The notes beneath the pieces were generated by a model that saw only the letters and a list, made by a program, of their open reading frames with translations, did no database searches and was not told the DNA's origin. From Candidatus Nanopelagicaceae bacterium (GTDB taxonomy: Bacteria > Actinomycetota > Actinomycetes > Nanopelagicales > Nanopelagicaceae), in assembly GCA_947454425.1 (NCBI GenBank), contig CANGJV010000002.1:1-49319 (forward strand): a stretch of 49,319 nucleotides of DNA, in the 5' to 3' direction. This document shows positions 23,171 through 33,267 of the stretch, one piece after another; within the stretch, counting starts at the first letter, position 1; every line of letters starts with the position of its first letter. The translations under genes and the position numbers were made by a program.

Positions 23171-24073
23171 ATGCAAAATATTCAATCACACATGGTTAAG
23201 TATCGAGGTTTGGTCGCATCTGTTCTGATCGTTCCTCTATTGAGTCTCTATGGCTTTGGCTTCTCTGGCTATGACTCATCTTGGTACAACCCATCATTCA
23301 CATCATTTGTAAGCTTTGCATTTATATTGATTTTTGGAAGTTACTTTATTCGTAACGCTACTTACGGAAATGCATTTTTTGCTTCAGGTTTATTCCTAAG
23401 TTTATTCCTGACGGCAAATGCAATTGTCTACGCTTCAAGTGAGTATTCAATGCTGGTCAGAACTGCACTTGGAATCAGTACGGTCGGTGTAATTTTCGGC
23501 ATCGTAACTCTATTCATGGGAGCCAACTCGATAGTTGCACACCTCAGTGAATCTTTCCGAAGAGTCCTTTCTGGAGCGGAGCACAAGGTTGTAAATGCAC
23601 TTACTCAGATTGTGCTTTTAGGTGTTATCTTGTGGGTTAGCTACGGAATTTACTTGTTCAACCATGATCAAACCGAGACAGATTTCAAGTTCTTTATTAC
23701 CTTTGCAGTCCGAGTACTTATGGCCTATTTCATCGCCTTTAGTCTCGTTAATGTAATTCATCACTTGATTACTACAAACTGGAGAACTATCTCTAGCGTC
23801 TTCTCAAAGTTGGATGACACCAGCATCAATACCTACCTCACTCGCACAATCTCTTCCTGGATTTATGCGGTTGCTCGCTGGGCAACTTTTGTCGGTATGG
23901 GTTATGCGGTTGCAGCAAACTTAAATACCTACGAAGGATGGCCACAACTATGGATATTCCCATTAGCGCTGCCATTCATTTTCCTCATCGGTTATTTGAT
24001 TTTGATGGCTATCAGAATCGTAATTGAGTACTCCAATGCACTTATCCACGTTGCGGAGAACACTGCAAAGTAA
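23171..24073 (+). CDS. Hypothetical polytopic membrane protein
   Basis: 300 aa with several hydrophobic segments; AAAGG ribosome-binding site; followed by strong terminator. Confidence 0.7.
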   Translation: MQNIQSHMVKYRGLVASVLIVPLLSLYGFGFSGYDSSWYNPSFTSFVSFAFILIFGSYFIRNATYGNAFFASGLFLSLFLTANAIVYASSEYSMLVRTALGISTVGVIFGIVTLFMGANSIVAHLSESFRRVLSGAEHKVVNALTQIVLLGVILWVSYGIYLFNHDQTETDFKFFITFAVRVLMAYFIAFSLVNVIHHLITTNWRTISSVFSKLDDTSINTYLTRTISSWIYAVARWATFVGMGYAVAANLNTYEGWPQLWIFPLALPFIFLIGYLILMAIRIVIEYSNALIHVAENTAK

Positions 24074-24083
24074 TTGAATCAAT

Positions 24084-24120
24084 AAAAATCCCCCGTCAGA
24101 ATTCTGACGGGGGATTTTTT
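24084..24120. terminator. Bidirectional intrinsic terminator between convergent genes
   Basis: Perfect 36-nt palindrome aaaaatcccccgtcagaattctgacgggggattttt with A-tract/T-tract on both flanks. Confidence 0.95.
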
Positions 24121-24129
24121 CTTTAATCT

Positions 24130-25119
24130 TTAACTTTTTTTCGCTAAGGCTTCAATATCGGCATCGACCATAAGTTCTGCAAGTTCTTTCCAGTGAGTCT
24201 TTGCCTTCCAGCCAAATGCATTAGCTGCCTTTGATGGATCTCCGATAAGCGCATCGACTTCGGTTGGACGAATGTACTTCTTATCAGTCTCGACGTGATC
24301 TTCCCAGTTGAGGCCAGCGTGTGAAAATGATGCTTCTACAAAGTCGCGCACTGTCGCACCGACGCCAGTAGCAACAACATAGTCGGATGGCTTATCTTGC
24401 TGGAGCATCAGCCACATTGATTCGACATACTCTTTCGCATAGCCCCAGTCGCGAACTGCATCCAGATTTCCAAGGAACAATTTATCTTGATGGCCCGCTT
24501 TGATGGCAGCCACTGCGCGTGTGATTTTACGGGTTACGAAAGTCTCGCCACGACGAGGTGATTCGTGATTAAAGAGAATTCCGTTTGTTGCATGCATTCC
24601 GTAGCCATCGCGATAGTTAACTGTGCACCAGTACGCCATCAACTTTGCTGCAGCATAGGGAGATTGTGGGCGGAAAACTGAATTTTCATTCTGTGGTGGT
24701 GGAGTAGAGCCGAAGAGTTCAGATGTTGAAGCCTGATAGAAGCGAGTTTCGATATCTGCACTACGGATTGCCTCTAGCAAGCCAACTGCTCCAACCGCAT
24801 CAACTTGACCGGTGTACTGAGGCATTGTGAATGAAACCTGCACATGCGATTGCGCGCCAAGGTTATAGACCTCAGTTGGCTTAATTTCGCGAATGAGGTT
24901 TGTTAGACCGACGCCATCAATTAAATCTCCGTAGTGCAAGAAGAGCTGGGGATTCTTTGCATGAGGATCTTCGTAAATATGATCGATGCGGGATGTATTA
25001 AATGTAGAAGAGCGACGAATGAGGCCATGGACTTCATAACCTTTTGCAAGCAAGAACTCTGCAAGGTAAGAACCATCTTGTCCGGTTACACCGGTGATAA
25101 GAGCTACTTTTCTACTCAT
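24130..25119 (-). CDS. gmd: GDP-mannose 4,6-dehydratase
   Basis: [71 protein letters not shown]. Confidence 0.97.
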   Translation of the reverse strand: MSRKVALITGVTGQDGSYLAEFLLAKGYEVHGLIRRSSTFNTSRIDHIYEDPHAKNPQLFLHYGDLIDGVGLTNLIREIKPTEVYNLGAQSHVQVSFTMPQYTGQVDAVGAVGLLEAIRSADIETRFYQASTSELFGSTPPPQNENSVFRPQSPYAAAKLMAYWCTVNYRDGYGMHATNGILFNHESPRRGETFVTRKITRAVAAIKAGHQDKLFLGNLDAVRDWGYAKEYVESMWLMLQQDKPSDYVVATGVGATVRDFVEASFSHAGLNWEDHVETDKKYIRPTEVDALIGDPSKAANAFGWKAKTHWKELAELMVDADIEALAKKS

Positions 25120-26048
25120 CGTCGTACTTCTCCCTTAGCTGTTGCATCTTTATACCAAGCGACAGTTGATGCAATTCCGTCGCGCAATGAAATCTTTGGT
25201 GACCACCCAAGGGCTTTCGCCTTAGATACATCGAGAACCTTACGAGGTGTTCCATCAGGCTTCGATGAATCCCATGCCAATTGACCTGTAAAACCCGAAA
25301 CTTCAGCGACTAATTCCGCTAATTCTTTAATAGTGAGGTCTTCCCCGGTTCCAATATTGAGATGCTCAGAAGAATCGTAACTCTGACCTAAATGCACAAC
25401 GGCTGATGCAAGATCATCAACGTGCAAGAACTCGCGCTTTGGTGAACCTGTTCCCCATAGCGTTTCGGTTGCAACGTTGTTCTCTGCTGCTTCTACAAAA
25501 CGTCGAATAAAGGCAGGCAGAACATGTGAGCCCTGTAGTTCGAAGTTGTCATTAATGCCGTATAAATTGGTCGGCATCAAGGAAATCCATTTGCGGCCGT
25601 ACTCTTTCCGGAAAGATTTAATAAGTTCGATACCGGCAATTTTTGCCACAGCGTAGGCCGAGTTTGTCTCTTCAAGCGGGCCAGTAAGCAGATACTCCTC
25701 TTTTATAGGCTGCGCGCAATCACGTGGGTAGATACAACTTGAACCAAGGAAGATAAATTTTTCAACATCGGCAGCGTGCGCTGCCTCCATCAAGTTGCTT
25801 TGGATGCGCACGTTATCTGCCAGGAATTCGACTGGGAATGAGTTATTGGCGCCGATTCCACCAACCTTTGCAGCGGCATCGACAATGAGAGTTGGTCTTA
25901 CATCTTTGATAAAGGCGAAGGTAGCTTCGCGATCTAAGAGATCGACAATCTTTCGACTAACAGGGATAACTTCTTGGCCTGCAGATTGATAGGCACGGAC
26001 TATCGCCGAGCCGGCAAGTCCTGTGCCACCGGCTACAACGATTGTCAT
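25116..26048 (-). CDS. fcl: GDP-L-fucose synthase
   Basis: [55 protein letters not shown]. Confidence 0.96.
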   Translation of the reverse strand: MTIVVAGGTGLAGSAIVRAYQSAGQEVIPVSRKIVDLLDREATFAFIKDVRPTLIVDAAAKVGGIGANNSFPVEFLADNVRIQSNLMEAAHAADVEKFIFLGSSCIYPRDCAQPIKEEYLLTGPLEETNSAYAVAKIAGIELIKSFRKEYGRKWISLMPTNLYGINDNFELQGSHVLPAFIRRFVEAAENNVATETLWGTGSPKREFLHVDDLASAVVHLGQSYDSSEHLNIGTGEDLTIKELAELVAEVSGFTGQLAWDSSKPDGTPRKVLDVSKAKALGWSPKISLRDGIASTVAWYKDATAKGEVRR

Positions 26049-26057
26049 GTAATTAGT

Positions 26058-27119
26058 CTACTTGGTGAATTCAGCAGCAACGAGCTCTGCGATTTGAGCC
26101 GTGTTGAGTGCAGCTCCCTTCCGCAAATTATCGCCGCATACAAATAAATCAATCGCCTTTGGGTTATCGAGAGACTGACGCACGCGACCAACCCAAGTTG
26201 GATCGGTTCCTACAACATCGGCAGGGGTTGGATATTCCTGCTTCTCTGGATTGTCATAGAGAAGAACGCCTTCAGCTTTCTTCAAAGCAGATTGTGCAGC
26301 CTTGCGAGATACTTCCTTTGAGAAGACTGCATGCACTGTCAATGAATGAGTTGTAATCACAGGAACACGAACACATGTGACAGAAACTTTAAGCTTTGGC
26401 ATTCCAAGAATCTTCCGTGATTCATTGCGAACCTTCAGCTCTTCCGATGAGTATCCATCTTCTTTTAATGAACCTGCCCATGGGACAACATTCATTGCAA
26501 GTGGTGCTGGGAATGGACCTAAATCTGTAATAACGCCACGGAGATCTTTAGCAACAGAGCCGAGATTCTTACCTGCAACCTTTGAAATCTGATCGTGAAG
26601 CGCATCAATTCCTGGCTGACCTGCACCAGATGCTGCTTGGTATGAAGAGACGACAAGTTCCTTCAAGCCAAACTTCTTATTGAGCGCACCCATCGCAACA
26701 ATCATTGAAAGAGTCGTGCAATTTGGATTAGAGATAATCCCCTTCGGGCGCTTCTTAATATCTTTTGGATTTACCTCAGGAACTACGAGTGGAACCTTCT
26801 TATCCATACGGAATGCACCAGAGTTATCGACTACGACTGCGCCACGTGCTGCTGCAATCGGCGCCCATTCGGCGGAAACCTCATCAGGCACATCAAACAT
26901 CGCAATATCGATGCCATCGAATGCCTCAGGGGAAAGTGCAACAACTGTTAACTCTTCGCCACGGCATACAAGCTTTTTGCCTGCACTTCGCGCGGATGCG
27001 ATCAGACGGATCTCGCCGTAGACATTCTTTCGCTTACTTAAAATATCGAGCATGACAGTGCCCACTGCGCCAGTTGCACCAACAACAGCTAGTGATGGGA
27101 GTTTCTTCTTCTTACTCAT
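26058..27119 (-). CDS. asd: Aspartate-semialdehyde dehydrogenase
   Basis: [55 protein letters not shown]. Confidence 0.96.
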   Translation of the reverse strand: MSKKKKLPSLAVVGATGAVGTVMLDILSKRKNVYGEIRLIASARSAGKKLVCRGEELTVVALSPEAFDGIDIAMFDVPDEVSAEWAPIAAARGAVVVDNSGAFRMDKKVPLVVPEVNPKDIKKRPKGIISNPNCTTLSMIVAMGALNKKFGLKELVVSSYQAASGAGQPGIDALHDQISKVAGKNLGSVAKDLRGVITDLGPFPAPLAMNVVPWAGSLKEDGYSSEELKVRNESRKILGMPKLKVSVTCVRVPVITTHSLTVHAVFSKEVSRKAAQSALKKAEGVLLYDNPEKQEYPTPADVVGTDPTWVGRVRQSLDNPKAIDLFVCGDNLRKGAALNTAQIAELVAAEFTK

Positions 27120-28387
27120 CGTCCTGAACCTCCATATACGACAGCTTCATTCTGATCTGAATCAAGGCCAAAAGCAGTGTGGGCAGCCTTTGCTGCACGC
27201 TCGAGATCGCTCTCGCGAACGATGATGGAGATGCGGATTTCAGAGGTAGAAATCATTTCGATGTTAACGCCGGCTTCTGACATAGCAGCAAAGAATGTTG
27301 CTGTAACACCTGGGTGTGAACGCATACCTGCGCCGACCAATGAAAGTTTTCCGATGGTGTCGTCATATTGAATTGAAGCGAAACCAACTTCACCTTGAAT
27401 CTTCTTCAAAACAGTTGTTGCTTCGGCGCCATCTGCCTTAGGTAGTGTGAAGGAAATATCGGTAAGGCCAGTAGCAGCTGCAGAGACGTTCTGCACAATC
27501 ATGTCGATGTTGAGATCGTTATCAGCGAGCGCCTGGAAGATTCGCGCTGCAACACCAGTTCGGTCAGGAACACCGACGATTGTGACCTTCGCTTCAGATT
27601 TATCATGTGCGACTCCGGCGATGATTGCTTGCTCCATGGTGCCTCCTTCTGGGTGGTTTTCAACTACCCATGTTCCTTCTAGCGGTGAGAAAGATGAACG
27701 GACGTGAATCGGTAAGTTGTAGCGACGTGCATATTCGACACAACGCAAGTGAAGAACCTTTGCTCCAGCGGCAGCGAGTTCTAGCATCTCTTCATATGTG
27801 ACGGTATTTAATTTTCGAGCCGCAGGTACGGTGCGAGGATCCGCTGAGAAGATTCCATCAACATCTGTATAAATCTCGCAGACATCTGCTTCGAGTGCTG
27901 CAGCAAGTGCAACTGCAGTTGTATCTGAACCACCGCGACCTAAAGTTGTGATGTCTTTGGTATCTTGCGAAATTCCTTGGAAGCCGGCAACGATTGCAAT
28001 GTTTCCGCCATCAATAGCTTCACGAATTCGACCGGGTGTGACATCGATGATGCGCGCCTTGCCGTGGGTTGAATCGGTAATAACGCCTGCTTGTGAACCG
28101 GTAAATGATTGTGCTTCAAAACCTAAATTATTAATTGCCATTGCAAGAAGTGCCATGGAGATTCGCTCGCCAGCGGTGAGCAACATATCGAGTTCGCGCC
28201 CTGGTGGAATTGGAGAGACTTGATTTGCCAGATCGATGAGTTCATCGGTGGTGTCGCCCATCGCAGAGACCACGACGACGACTTGGTTACCAGCTTTCTT
28301 GCTCGCAACGATTCTTGCGGCAACGCGCTTCATCCCCTCAGCATCAGCTACTGAAGATCCGCCGTACTTTTGAACGATGAGCGCCAT
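27116..28387 (-). CDS. lysC: Aspartate kinase
   Basis: [50 protein letters not shown], two C-terminal ACT regions. Confidence 0.97.
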   Translation of the reverse strand: MALIVQKYGGSSVADAEGMKRVAARIVASKKAGNQVVVVVSAMGDTTDELIDLANQVSPIPPGRELDMLLTAGERISMALLAMAINNLGFEAQSFTGSQAGVITDSTHGKARIIDVTPGRIREAIDGGNIAIVAGFQGISQDTKDITTLGRGGSDTTAVALAAALEADVCEIYTDVDGIFSADPRTVPAARKLNTVTYEEMLELAAAGAKVLHLRCVEYARRYNLPIHVRSSFSPLEGTWVVENHPEGGTMEQAIIAGVAHDKSEAKVTIVGVPDRTGVAARIFQALADNDLNIDMIVQNVSAAATGLTDISFTLPKADGAEATTVLKKIQGEVGFASIQYDDTIGKLSLVGAGMRSHPGVTATFFAAMSEAGVNIEMISTSEIRISIIVRESDLERAAKAAHTAFGLDSDQNEAVVYGGSGR

Positions 28388-28487
28388 GAGTTAAGTCTGA
28401 AGCCATACGTTAATACCGTCTAGCCGAATTTAGGATTATCTCAATATATGAAACAGGTTTCTATCCAAATAATGAGACATTTACTCT

Positions 28488-29093
28488 CTAAAGGTTGGTT
28501 CGGCCTTCAAAGGCGCGCCCGAGCGTAACTTCATCAGCGTATTCAAGATCTCCACCTACGGGAAGGCCTGAGGCAAGGCGTGAGATTTTAATTCCGGTCG
28601 GCTTAATCAGGCGAGCCAGGTACATCGACGTCGCCTCTCCCTCAAGGTTGGGGTCGGTAGCGACAATGACCTCAGTAATCGTCGTATCTGAAAGGCGCTG
28701 CATCAACTCGCGAATTCGAAGCTGATCTGGACCAATGCCATCGATCGGACTGATGGCCCCGCCGAGGACGTGATACTTGCCGCGGAATTCGCGAGTACGT
28801 TCGACTGCAATCACATCTTTCGACTCTTCGACGACACAGATTTTGGAAGGGTCACGGCGAGGATCGCGACAGATTCGACATTGCGTTTCTTCGGAGACGT
28901 TTCCGCACTCGGTGCAGAACTTCACGCGCTCTTTAACAGTGCGCACCGCATCAACAAGTGCATCTGCAAGCTCTGACTCTGATTGCAAGATATGAAATGC
29001 AATGCGTTGTGCGCTCTTTGGACCAATTCCAGGCAAGCGACCTAGTGCATCAATGAGATCTTGAATTGCGCCTTCATACATTCCGCTAGACAT
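28488..29093 (-). CDS. recR: Recombination protein RecR
   Basis: [24 protein letters not shown], four-Cys zinc motif [16 protein letters not shown], Toprim [13 protein letters not shown]. Confidence 0.97.
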   Translation of the reverse strand: MSSGMYEGAIQDLIDALGRLPGIGPKSAQRIAFHILQSESELADALVDAVRTVKERVKFCTECGNVSEETQCRICRDPRRDPSKICVVEESKDVIAVERTREFRGKYHVLGGAISPIDGIGPDQLRIRELMQRLSDTTITEVIVATDPNLEGEATSMYLARLIKPTGIKISRLASGLPVGGDLEYADEVTLGRAFEGRTNL

Positions 29094-30862
29094 CAGTCGT
29101 GCTTCGTTTCACTGATAATTGTTGCGCCAAGTTCGGCAGCAAGCAGTGCGGCGCCAGATAATTGAGTGGCATCTGTCGGAGCTTCTGTTGTTCTTACTGC
29201 GCGCGCCTCTGGTGTGCTTGTGGTGTCAATACTTGGATCGACTGTGACTTCAATCTTGCGATCGAGCCCAACAATTTCGATAAATGCATCGCGCAAAATG
29301 GCATCTGACTCGCTGCGCAAGAATGAATCTCGAGCACCGGCATTCACGATGCCAATCGTGATGTTCTTATCGTCTACTCCAAGAATCTGCGCGCTTGCAC
29401 TTAAGAGTGACCAGGTAAGACGTCTGCGCTTCTTTACATTTTCGATTACCTCAGGCCACATCCGGCGCAGGCCAGAAACATCCATGGCATCAATCTTTGC
29501 AGCGGGTTTATTGGGTGCAACTGCATCAACAATTTTCTTCTCTTCCTTAGGAGCCCGAACCGCTTCGGCCGTGGCACGTGATACATAATCTTCCGGATCG
29601 GGAGCAGTTTCTTTTGCTGGCTGTACAAGTCGAGGTTCTGTCGGAACGACAGTGCTCGACGGTGCAGCGACCTTTGAAACTGCTTGTGGTGCGGGAGCGA
29701 TGTTTTCTACGCGTTCCAGGCGTTCGATTCGCGAAAGTAAACCAGCGGCGGAGTTATCGCCAATTGGCAACAAAATTCGTCCGCAAATGAGCTCAAGAAT
29801 TAAGCGCGGAGCGGTGGCGCCACGCATCTGTGTAAGTCCTTCAGATGCAATATCAGCAGCGCGAGAAAGTGAAGCCTGGCCAATGTTCTGCGCTTGCAAA
29901 CGCATACGATCAAGTTGATCATCAGGAAGCTCGCGCAAAATGCTATTGGCATTAGTCGCCTGTAGCGCATCAACAATCATGAGGTCGCGTAGCCGCTCGA
30001 GTAAATCTTGAGTAAAACGGCGAGGATCGTGTCCGGATTCGATTACACGATCAACAGTTTGAAAGAGAGTTGAACCATCGCGCGCAGCGATTGCATCCAT
30101 CGCATCATCAAGGAGCGCGCCATCGGTAAAGCCAAGGAGCTGCACCGCAATCTCGTAACTGACTCCATCTTTGCCGGCACCTGCAAGCAACTGCCCAAGA
30201 ACGGATAGGGCATCGCGAACAGAGCCACCAGATGCGCGCACAACAAGTGGAATAACGCCCTTTGCAACTTTGACGCCTTCTGATGCGCAGACCTTTTCAA
30301 GATGCGCAGCCAATGTTCCGGGTGGAACCAAACGGAATGGATAATGGTGTGTACGAGAGCGAATTGTTGAAATCAATTTCTCTGGCTCAGTTGTAGCAAA
30401 GATAAAGATGACGTGTGCAGGTGGTTCTTCTACAACTTTGAGAAGTGCATTCGCCGCACCGGTACCTAGTTGGTGCGCCTCATCGATGATGTAAATCTTG
30501 TACTTGCTCTGCACTGGTGCAAAGAATGCTTTATCGCGAAGATCACGTGCATCATCTACAAGTCCGTGGGTCGCAGCATCAATTTCGATGACATCGAGTG
30601 AACCCGGACCGTTAGCAACTAAGTCTTTACAGGATTGACATTCGCCACATGGATTAGGTGTTGGACCTTTTTCGCAATTGAGCGAGCGCGCCATGATTCG
30701 CGCAGAAGATGTTTTACCGCAACCACGTGGGCCGCTAAAGAGATATGCGTGATGGGTCTTACCGGATTCGAGGGCATTAGAAAGTGGAACTGTTACATGT
30801 TCTTGTCCGATCACATCTGCAAATACGGATGGACGGTACTTCCGATAGAGAGCAAGGCTCAT
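29093..30862 (-). CDS. dnaX: DNA polymerase III subunit gamma/tau
   Basis: [62 protein letters not shown]. Confidence 0.97.
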   Translation of the reverse strand: MSLALYRKYRPSVFADVIGQEHVTVPLSNALESGKTHHAYLFSGPRGCGKTSSARIMARSLNCEKGPTPNPCGECQSCKDLVANGPGSLDVIEIDAATHGLVDDARDLRDKAFFAPVQSKYKIYIIDEAHQLGTGAANALLKVVEEPPAHVIFIFATTEPEKLISTIRSRTHHYPFRLVPPGTLAAHLEKVCASEGVKVAKGVIPLVVRASGGSVRDALSVLGQLLAGAGKDGVSYEIAVQLLGFTDGALLDDAMDAIAARDGSTLFQTVDRVIESGHDPRRFTQDLLERLRDLMIVDALQATNANSILRELPDDQLDRMRLQAQNIGQASLSRAADIASEGLTQMRGATAPRLILELICGRILLPIGDNSAAGLLSRIERLERVENIAPAPQAVSKVAAPSSTVVPTEPRLVQPAKETAPDPEDYVSRATAEAVRAPKEEKKIVDAVAPNKPAAKIDAMDVSGLRRMWPEVIENVKKRRRLTWSLLSASAQILGVDDKNITIGIVNAGARDSFLRSESDAILRDAFIEIVGLDRKIEVTVDPSIDTTSTPEARAVRTTEAPTDATQLSGAALLAAELGATIISETKHD

Positions 30863-30950
30863 TTTTTACCCTTCGATAGCTCTGATTCAATTCACTTCTA
30901 ATTGACCAGAGGATCTAGATTTCAATTACTAATTTATACCTACTTATAGG

Positions 30951-31038
30951 GACCTCCGGTGCACCCAACAGAGCGCCTCTACCCTTGCTGTATTCCTACC
31001 CTGGGGGAGTTCGAAACGGTGCCGTCGCACCGGAGATC
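30951..31038 (-). ncRNA. ffs: Bacterial small signal recognition particle RNA (4.5S-like)
   Basis: Reverse complement has terminal helix GAUCUCCGGUGC...GCACCGGAGGUC and S-domain CAGG-GUA-GGAA-UAC-AGCA; located upstream of dnaX. Confidence 0.88.
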
Positions 31039-31123
31039 TGAGCCAATCTTATGTGTCAGAGCTGACTTCGCACACCGCTACCCTTAGCCAGTCTGGTTGG
31101 CGCGTGAGCGTGAATAGGGCGCG

Positions 31124-31208
31124 GGAGGATTCGCATAGCGGCCGAGTGCGCACGCTTGGAAAGCGTGTATAGGGAAACCTATCGAGGGTTCAAATCCCTC
31201 ATCCTCCG
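31124..31208 (+). tRNA. tRNA-Ser (anticodon GGA)
   Basis: GGAGGAT...ATCCTCC acceptor, CACGC-TTGGAAA-GCGTG anticodon arm, long variable arm, GAGGG-TTCAAAT-CCCTC T-arm. Confidence 0.96.
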
Positions 31209-31220
31209 CAGGCTGTGGAT

Positions 31221-31252
31221 ATCTCAATCCTCATTAATTAAGAGATTGAGAT
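31221..31252 (+). repeat. Inverted repeat/hairpin directly after tRNA-Ser
   Basis: Perfect 9-bp stem atctcaatc/gattgagat, 14-nt loop; no T-tract. Confidence 0.5.
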
Positions 31253-31261
31253 TCTCCCCGG

Positions 31262-31741
31262 ATGAAACAAAACTCAAAATATAGATACTTCTTATCTTTC
31301 TTGATTCTTACGCTAATGGCCCTGGCGCCTTCAGCTCACGGTGTCTCAACAGTCATAACTCCACCGCTTACCAAGTGCTTTATTGATATTCGAGATGCTC
31401 ATATCTCAACAACAATTTTTAAGAAGGAGGGGCGACTTGCGGTTAAAGTAAATGCCATCTCGAGTTGTAACACACTTCAAAGGAATGTAGTTCTAACGGT
31501 AAAAATTTTCAAAGAGGGTCGGTTTGGTTCACAACTTGTTCAGGAAAGAAGTACAGATGGAAAAAGTCCGAAATCGCAAGGTTTTATCGTTAAGAATCAA
31601 TTTACCTTTGCTTACTGCAAAAATACGACGAAAACAAGGTACTACGGGATAGCCACAGCACGGGCAATAATTAATGGTAAGTCCTATTTCACTCATCCAG
31701 TTCGTTCAGAAAATATTACTCAGCTCGGATGCGGTACTTAA
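31262..31741 (+). CDS. Hypothetical secreted protein, four-cysteine family (paralogue of 33268..33777)
   Basis: Signal-peptide-like N-terminus YFLSFLILTLMALAPSAHG; C-x29-C-x49-C-x37-C. Confidence 0.75.
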   Translation: MKQNSKYRYFLSFLILTLMALAPSAHGVSTVITPPLTKCFIDIRDAHISTTIFKKEGRLAVKVNAISSCNTLQRNVVLTVKIFKEGRFGSQLVQERSTDGKSPKSQGFIVKNQFTFAYCKNTTKTRYYGIATARAIINGKSYFTHPVRSENITQLGCGT

Positions 31742-31755
31742 GTTAGGATTTAGGC

Positions 31756-32133
31756 ATGGCTGAGGTTGATCCGCTAGATGACTCAATTGTGAGATACGTA
31801 ATTCGTCGCCATAGTTACGATCCTGCAACCAGACACTTCAAGTGGTTTGATGAAAGAGCATTTGATAATAAAAAAGAATTTGAAGCGAGCCTTCAAGAGG
31901 CTGGCTTCGAATTGGAGAGTCGTCAAGTCAAAGGTCAGGCTCATCATAAAGAGCAAATCATGGGACAGGTATTAGCAATTAATTATCTCGTGGAATCGAA
32001 ATCGCGCAGGAAAATGCGAAAGGCTGAAGGAGCCTTCGTTCCAGCTACTTTTAAGGCGAGGCTTCTCTTTGCCTTATCGACAAAACGTTTTTTGCTTTCT
32101 AACAGAAGGCGTAGAAGGTGGTTTGATGCATAG
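31756..32133 (+). CDS. Hypothetical small basic protein
   Basis: 125 aa; TAGGAT-N6-ATG upstream; Arg-rich C-terminus runs into the tRNA-Ser remnant. Confidence 0.6.
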   Translation: MAEVDPLDDSIVRYVIRRHSYDPATRHFKWFDERAFDNKKEFEASLQEAGFELESRQVKGQAHHKEQIMGQVLAINYLVESKSRRKMRKAEGAFVPATFKARLLFALSTKRFLLSNRRRRRWFDA

Positions 32134-32207
32134 ACTCGTTTCGTGCGCACGCTTGGAAACCGTGTATCAGGCAATCTATCGAGGACTGTAATCAATCGTC
32201 CTTCGCC
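32117..32207 (+). pseudogene. Degenerate tRNA-Ser copy
   Basis: From 32143 aligns without gaps to the 3' part of tRNA-Ser(GGA) for about 65 nt (about 14 mismatches by eye); T-stem and T-loop destroyed, anticodon stem mismatch. Confidence 0.8.
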
Positions 32208-32289
32208 TCAATAAATTCACTTTCAATCTATTTCATTTCGACGCCTTCCCACCTACCTTTGCGGGGTATCGGCAAGGAACGGAGAGATC

Positions 32290-33195
32290 ATGAGCACAGA
32301 AGTTATCGATTACACGGGCACAATGACCTGGGAGCATGGCACCACTTGGTATCGCGTAGTCGGCGATCTCAAATCAAAGATGACACCAGCAGTGGTCTTG
32401 CACGGTGGCCCAGGTGCGCCCCATAACTATGTCCTCGGAATAGTTCATCTCATTGCGATGACTGGCCGACCAGTAATTGTTTACGATCAAATCGGTTCAG
32501 GTCAATCAACACATATAAAAGATAAGCCTAAGGAATTTTGGACCGTTGACCTCTTTAAGCATGAGCTTAATTTAATTCTCAAAGAGCTAAAAGTTTCTAA
32601 GAAGTACATCTTGGTTGGTCAATCATGGGGCGGAATTCTCTCCTTTGCGCATGCTGTTGATAAACCAAAAGGTCTTAAGGGATTGATCATCGCTAACTCA
32701 CTTGCATCTGTTCCTAAGTGGTTACCTGAAATTGAACGACTTGTTTCAGAACTTCCTTCAGTACATCGCAAGGCAGTGGCAAAAGGCTTGAAGGAGAACA
32801 ACTTCACCGCGCCAGAATTTGCTGCAGCTAATGATTACTTCACATTGCAGCACTTAGCGCGCGTTCCAATGACTCCAGATGTTGTGGCCTCATTCGGACA
32901 GCTTGCAGAGAACCCAACTGTGTACGAAGCAATGTGGGGACCCGTTGAATTCGCACCTATCGGTTCACTTCGTACTTGGACCGTTGAAGATCAATTGCAT
33001 AATATAAAGGTTCCAACACTTTTGATTAATGGTAAGTACGATGAAGTAACACCAAAGACACAGAAGCGACTTGTGAAGAAGATTAAAGGCGCAGAATGGG
33101 TTTGTCTTCCTTACTCATCACATCTATCGTGGGTGGAAGAACCAGCCGCGTGGATTGATGCGGTGGGTACCTTCTTGAAGCGTAAAAAGCTTTAA
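32290..33195 (+). CDS. Alpha/beta hydrolase, proline iminopeptidase-like
   Basis: VVLHGGPGAPHNY, YDQIGSGQS, LVGQSWGGILSF nucleophile elbow; GGAGAG ribosome-binding site. Confidence 0.87.
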   Translation: MSTEVIDYTGTMTWEHGTTWYRVVGDLKSKMTPAVVLHGGPGAPHNYVLGIVHLIAMTGRPVIVYDQIGSGQSTHIKDKPKEFWTVDLFKHELNLILKELKVSKKYILVGQSWGGILSFAHAVDKPKGLKGLIIANSLASVPKWLPEIERLVSELPSVHRKAVAKGLKENNFTAPEFAAANDYFTLQHLARVPMTPDVVASFGQLAENPTVYEAMWGPVEFAPIGSLRTWTVEDQLHNIKVPTLLINGKYDEVTPKTQKRLVKKIKGAEWVCLPYSSHLSWVEEPAAWIDAVGTFLKRKKL

Positions 33196-33267
33196 CGTAT
33201 CAAGACGTTTCTAGTTACTGGGGGCTGCCTGATTTATTTGGCTGCATGCATTAACTAGCTTGTCGGG

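Noticed and set aside
28388-28487. Lysine riboswitch upstream of lysC
   Set aside because: The roughly 100-bp leader is too short and lacks the conserved lysine riboswitch elements.
29093-30862. Programmed frameshift in dnaX producing a short gamma subunit
   Set aside because: No A-rich slippery heptamer of the A AAA AAG type was seen in the coding strand at a suitable position.
31983-32195. Minus-strand 70-aa ORF over the tRNA remnant
   Set aside because: Lies antisense to the 31756 ORF and the tRNA-like sequence; no family-like features.
31209-32207. Calling the tRNA-Ser-bounded segment an intact integrative mobile element
   Set aside because: No integrase or mobility gene is present; only a decayed tRNA repeat supports it, so it is reported as a hypothesis rather than as a mobile_element feature.
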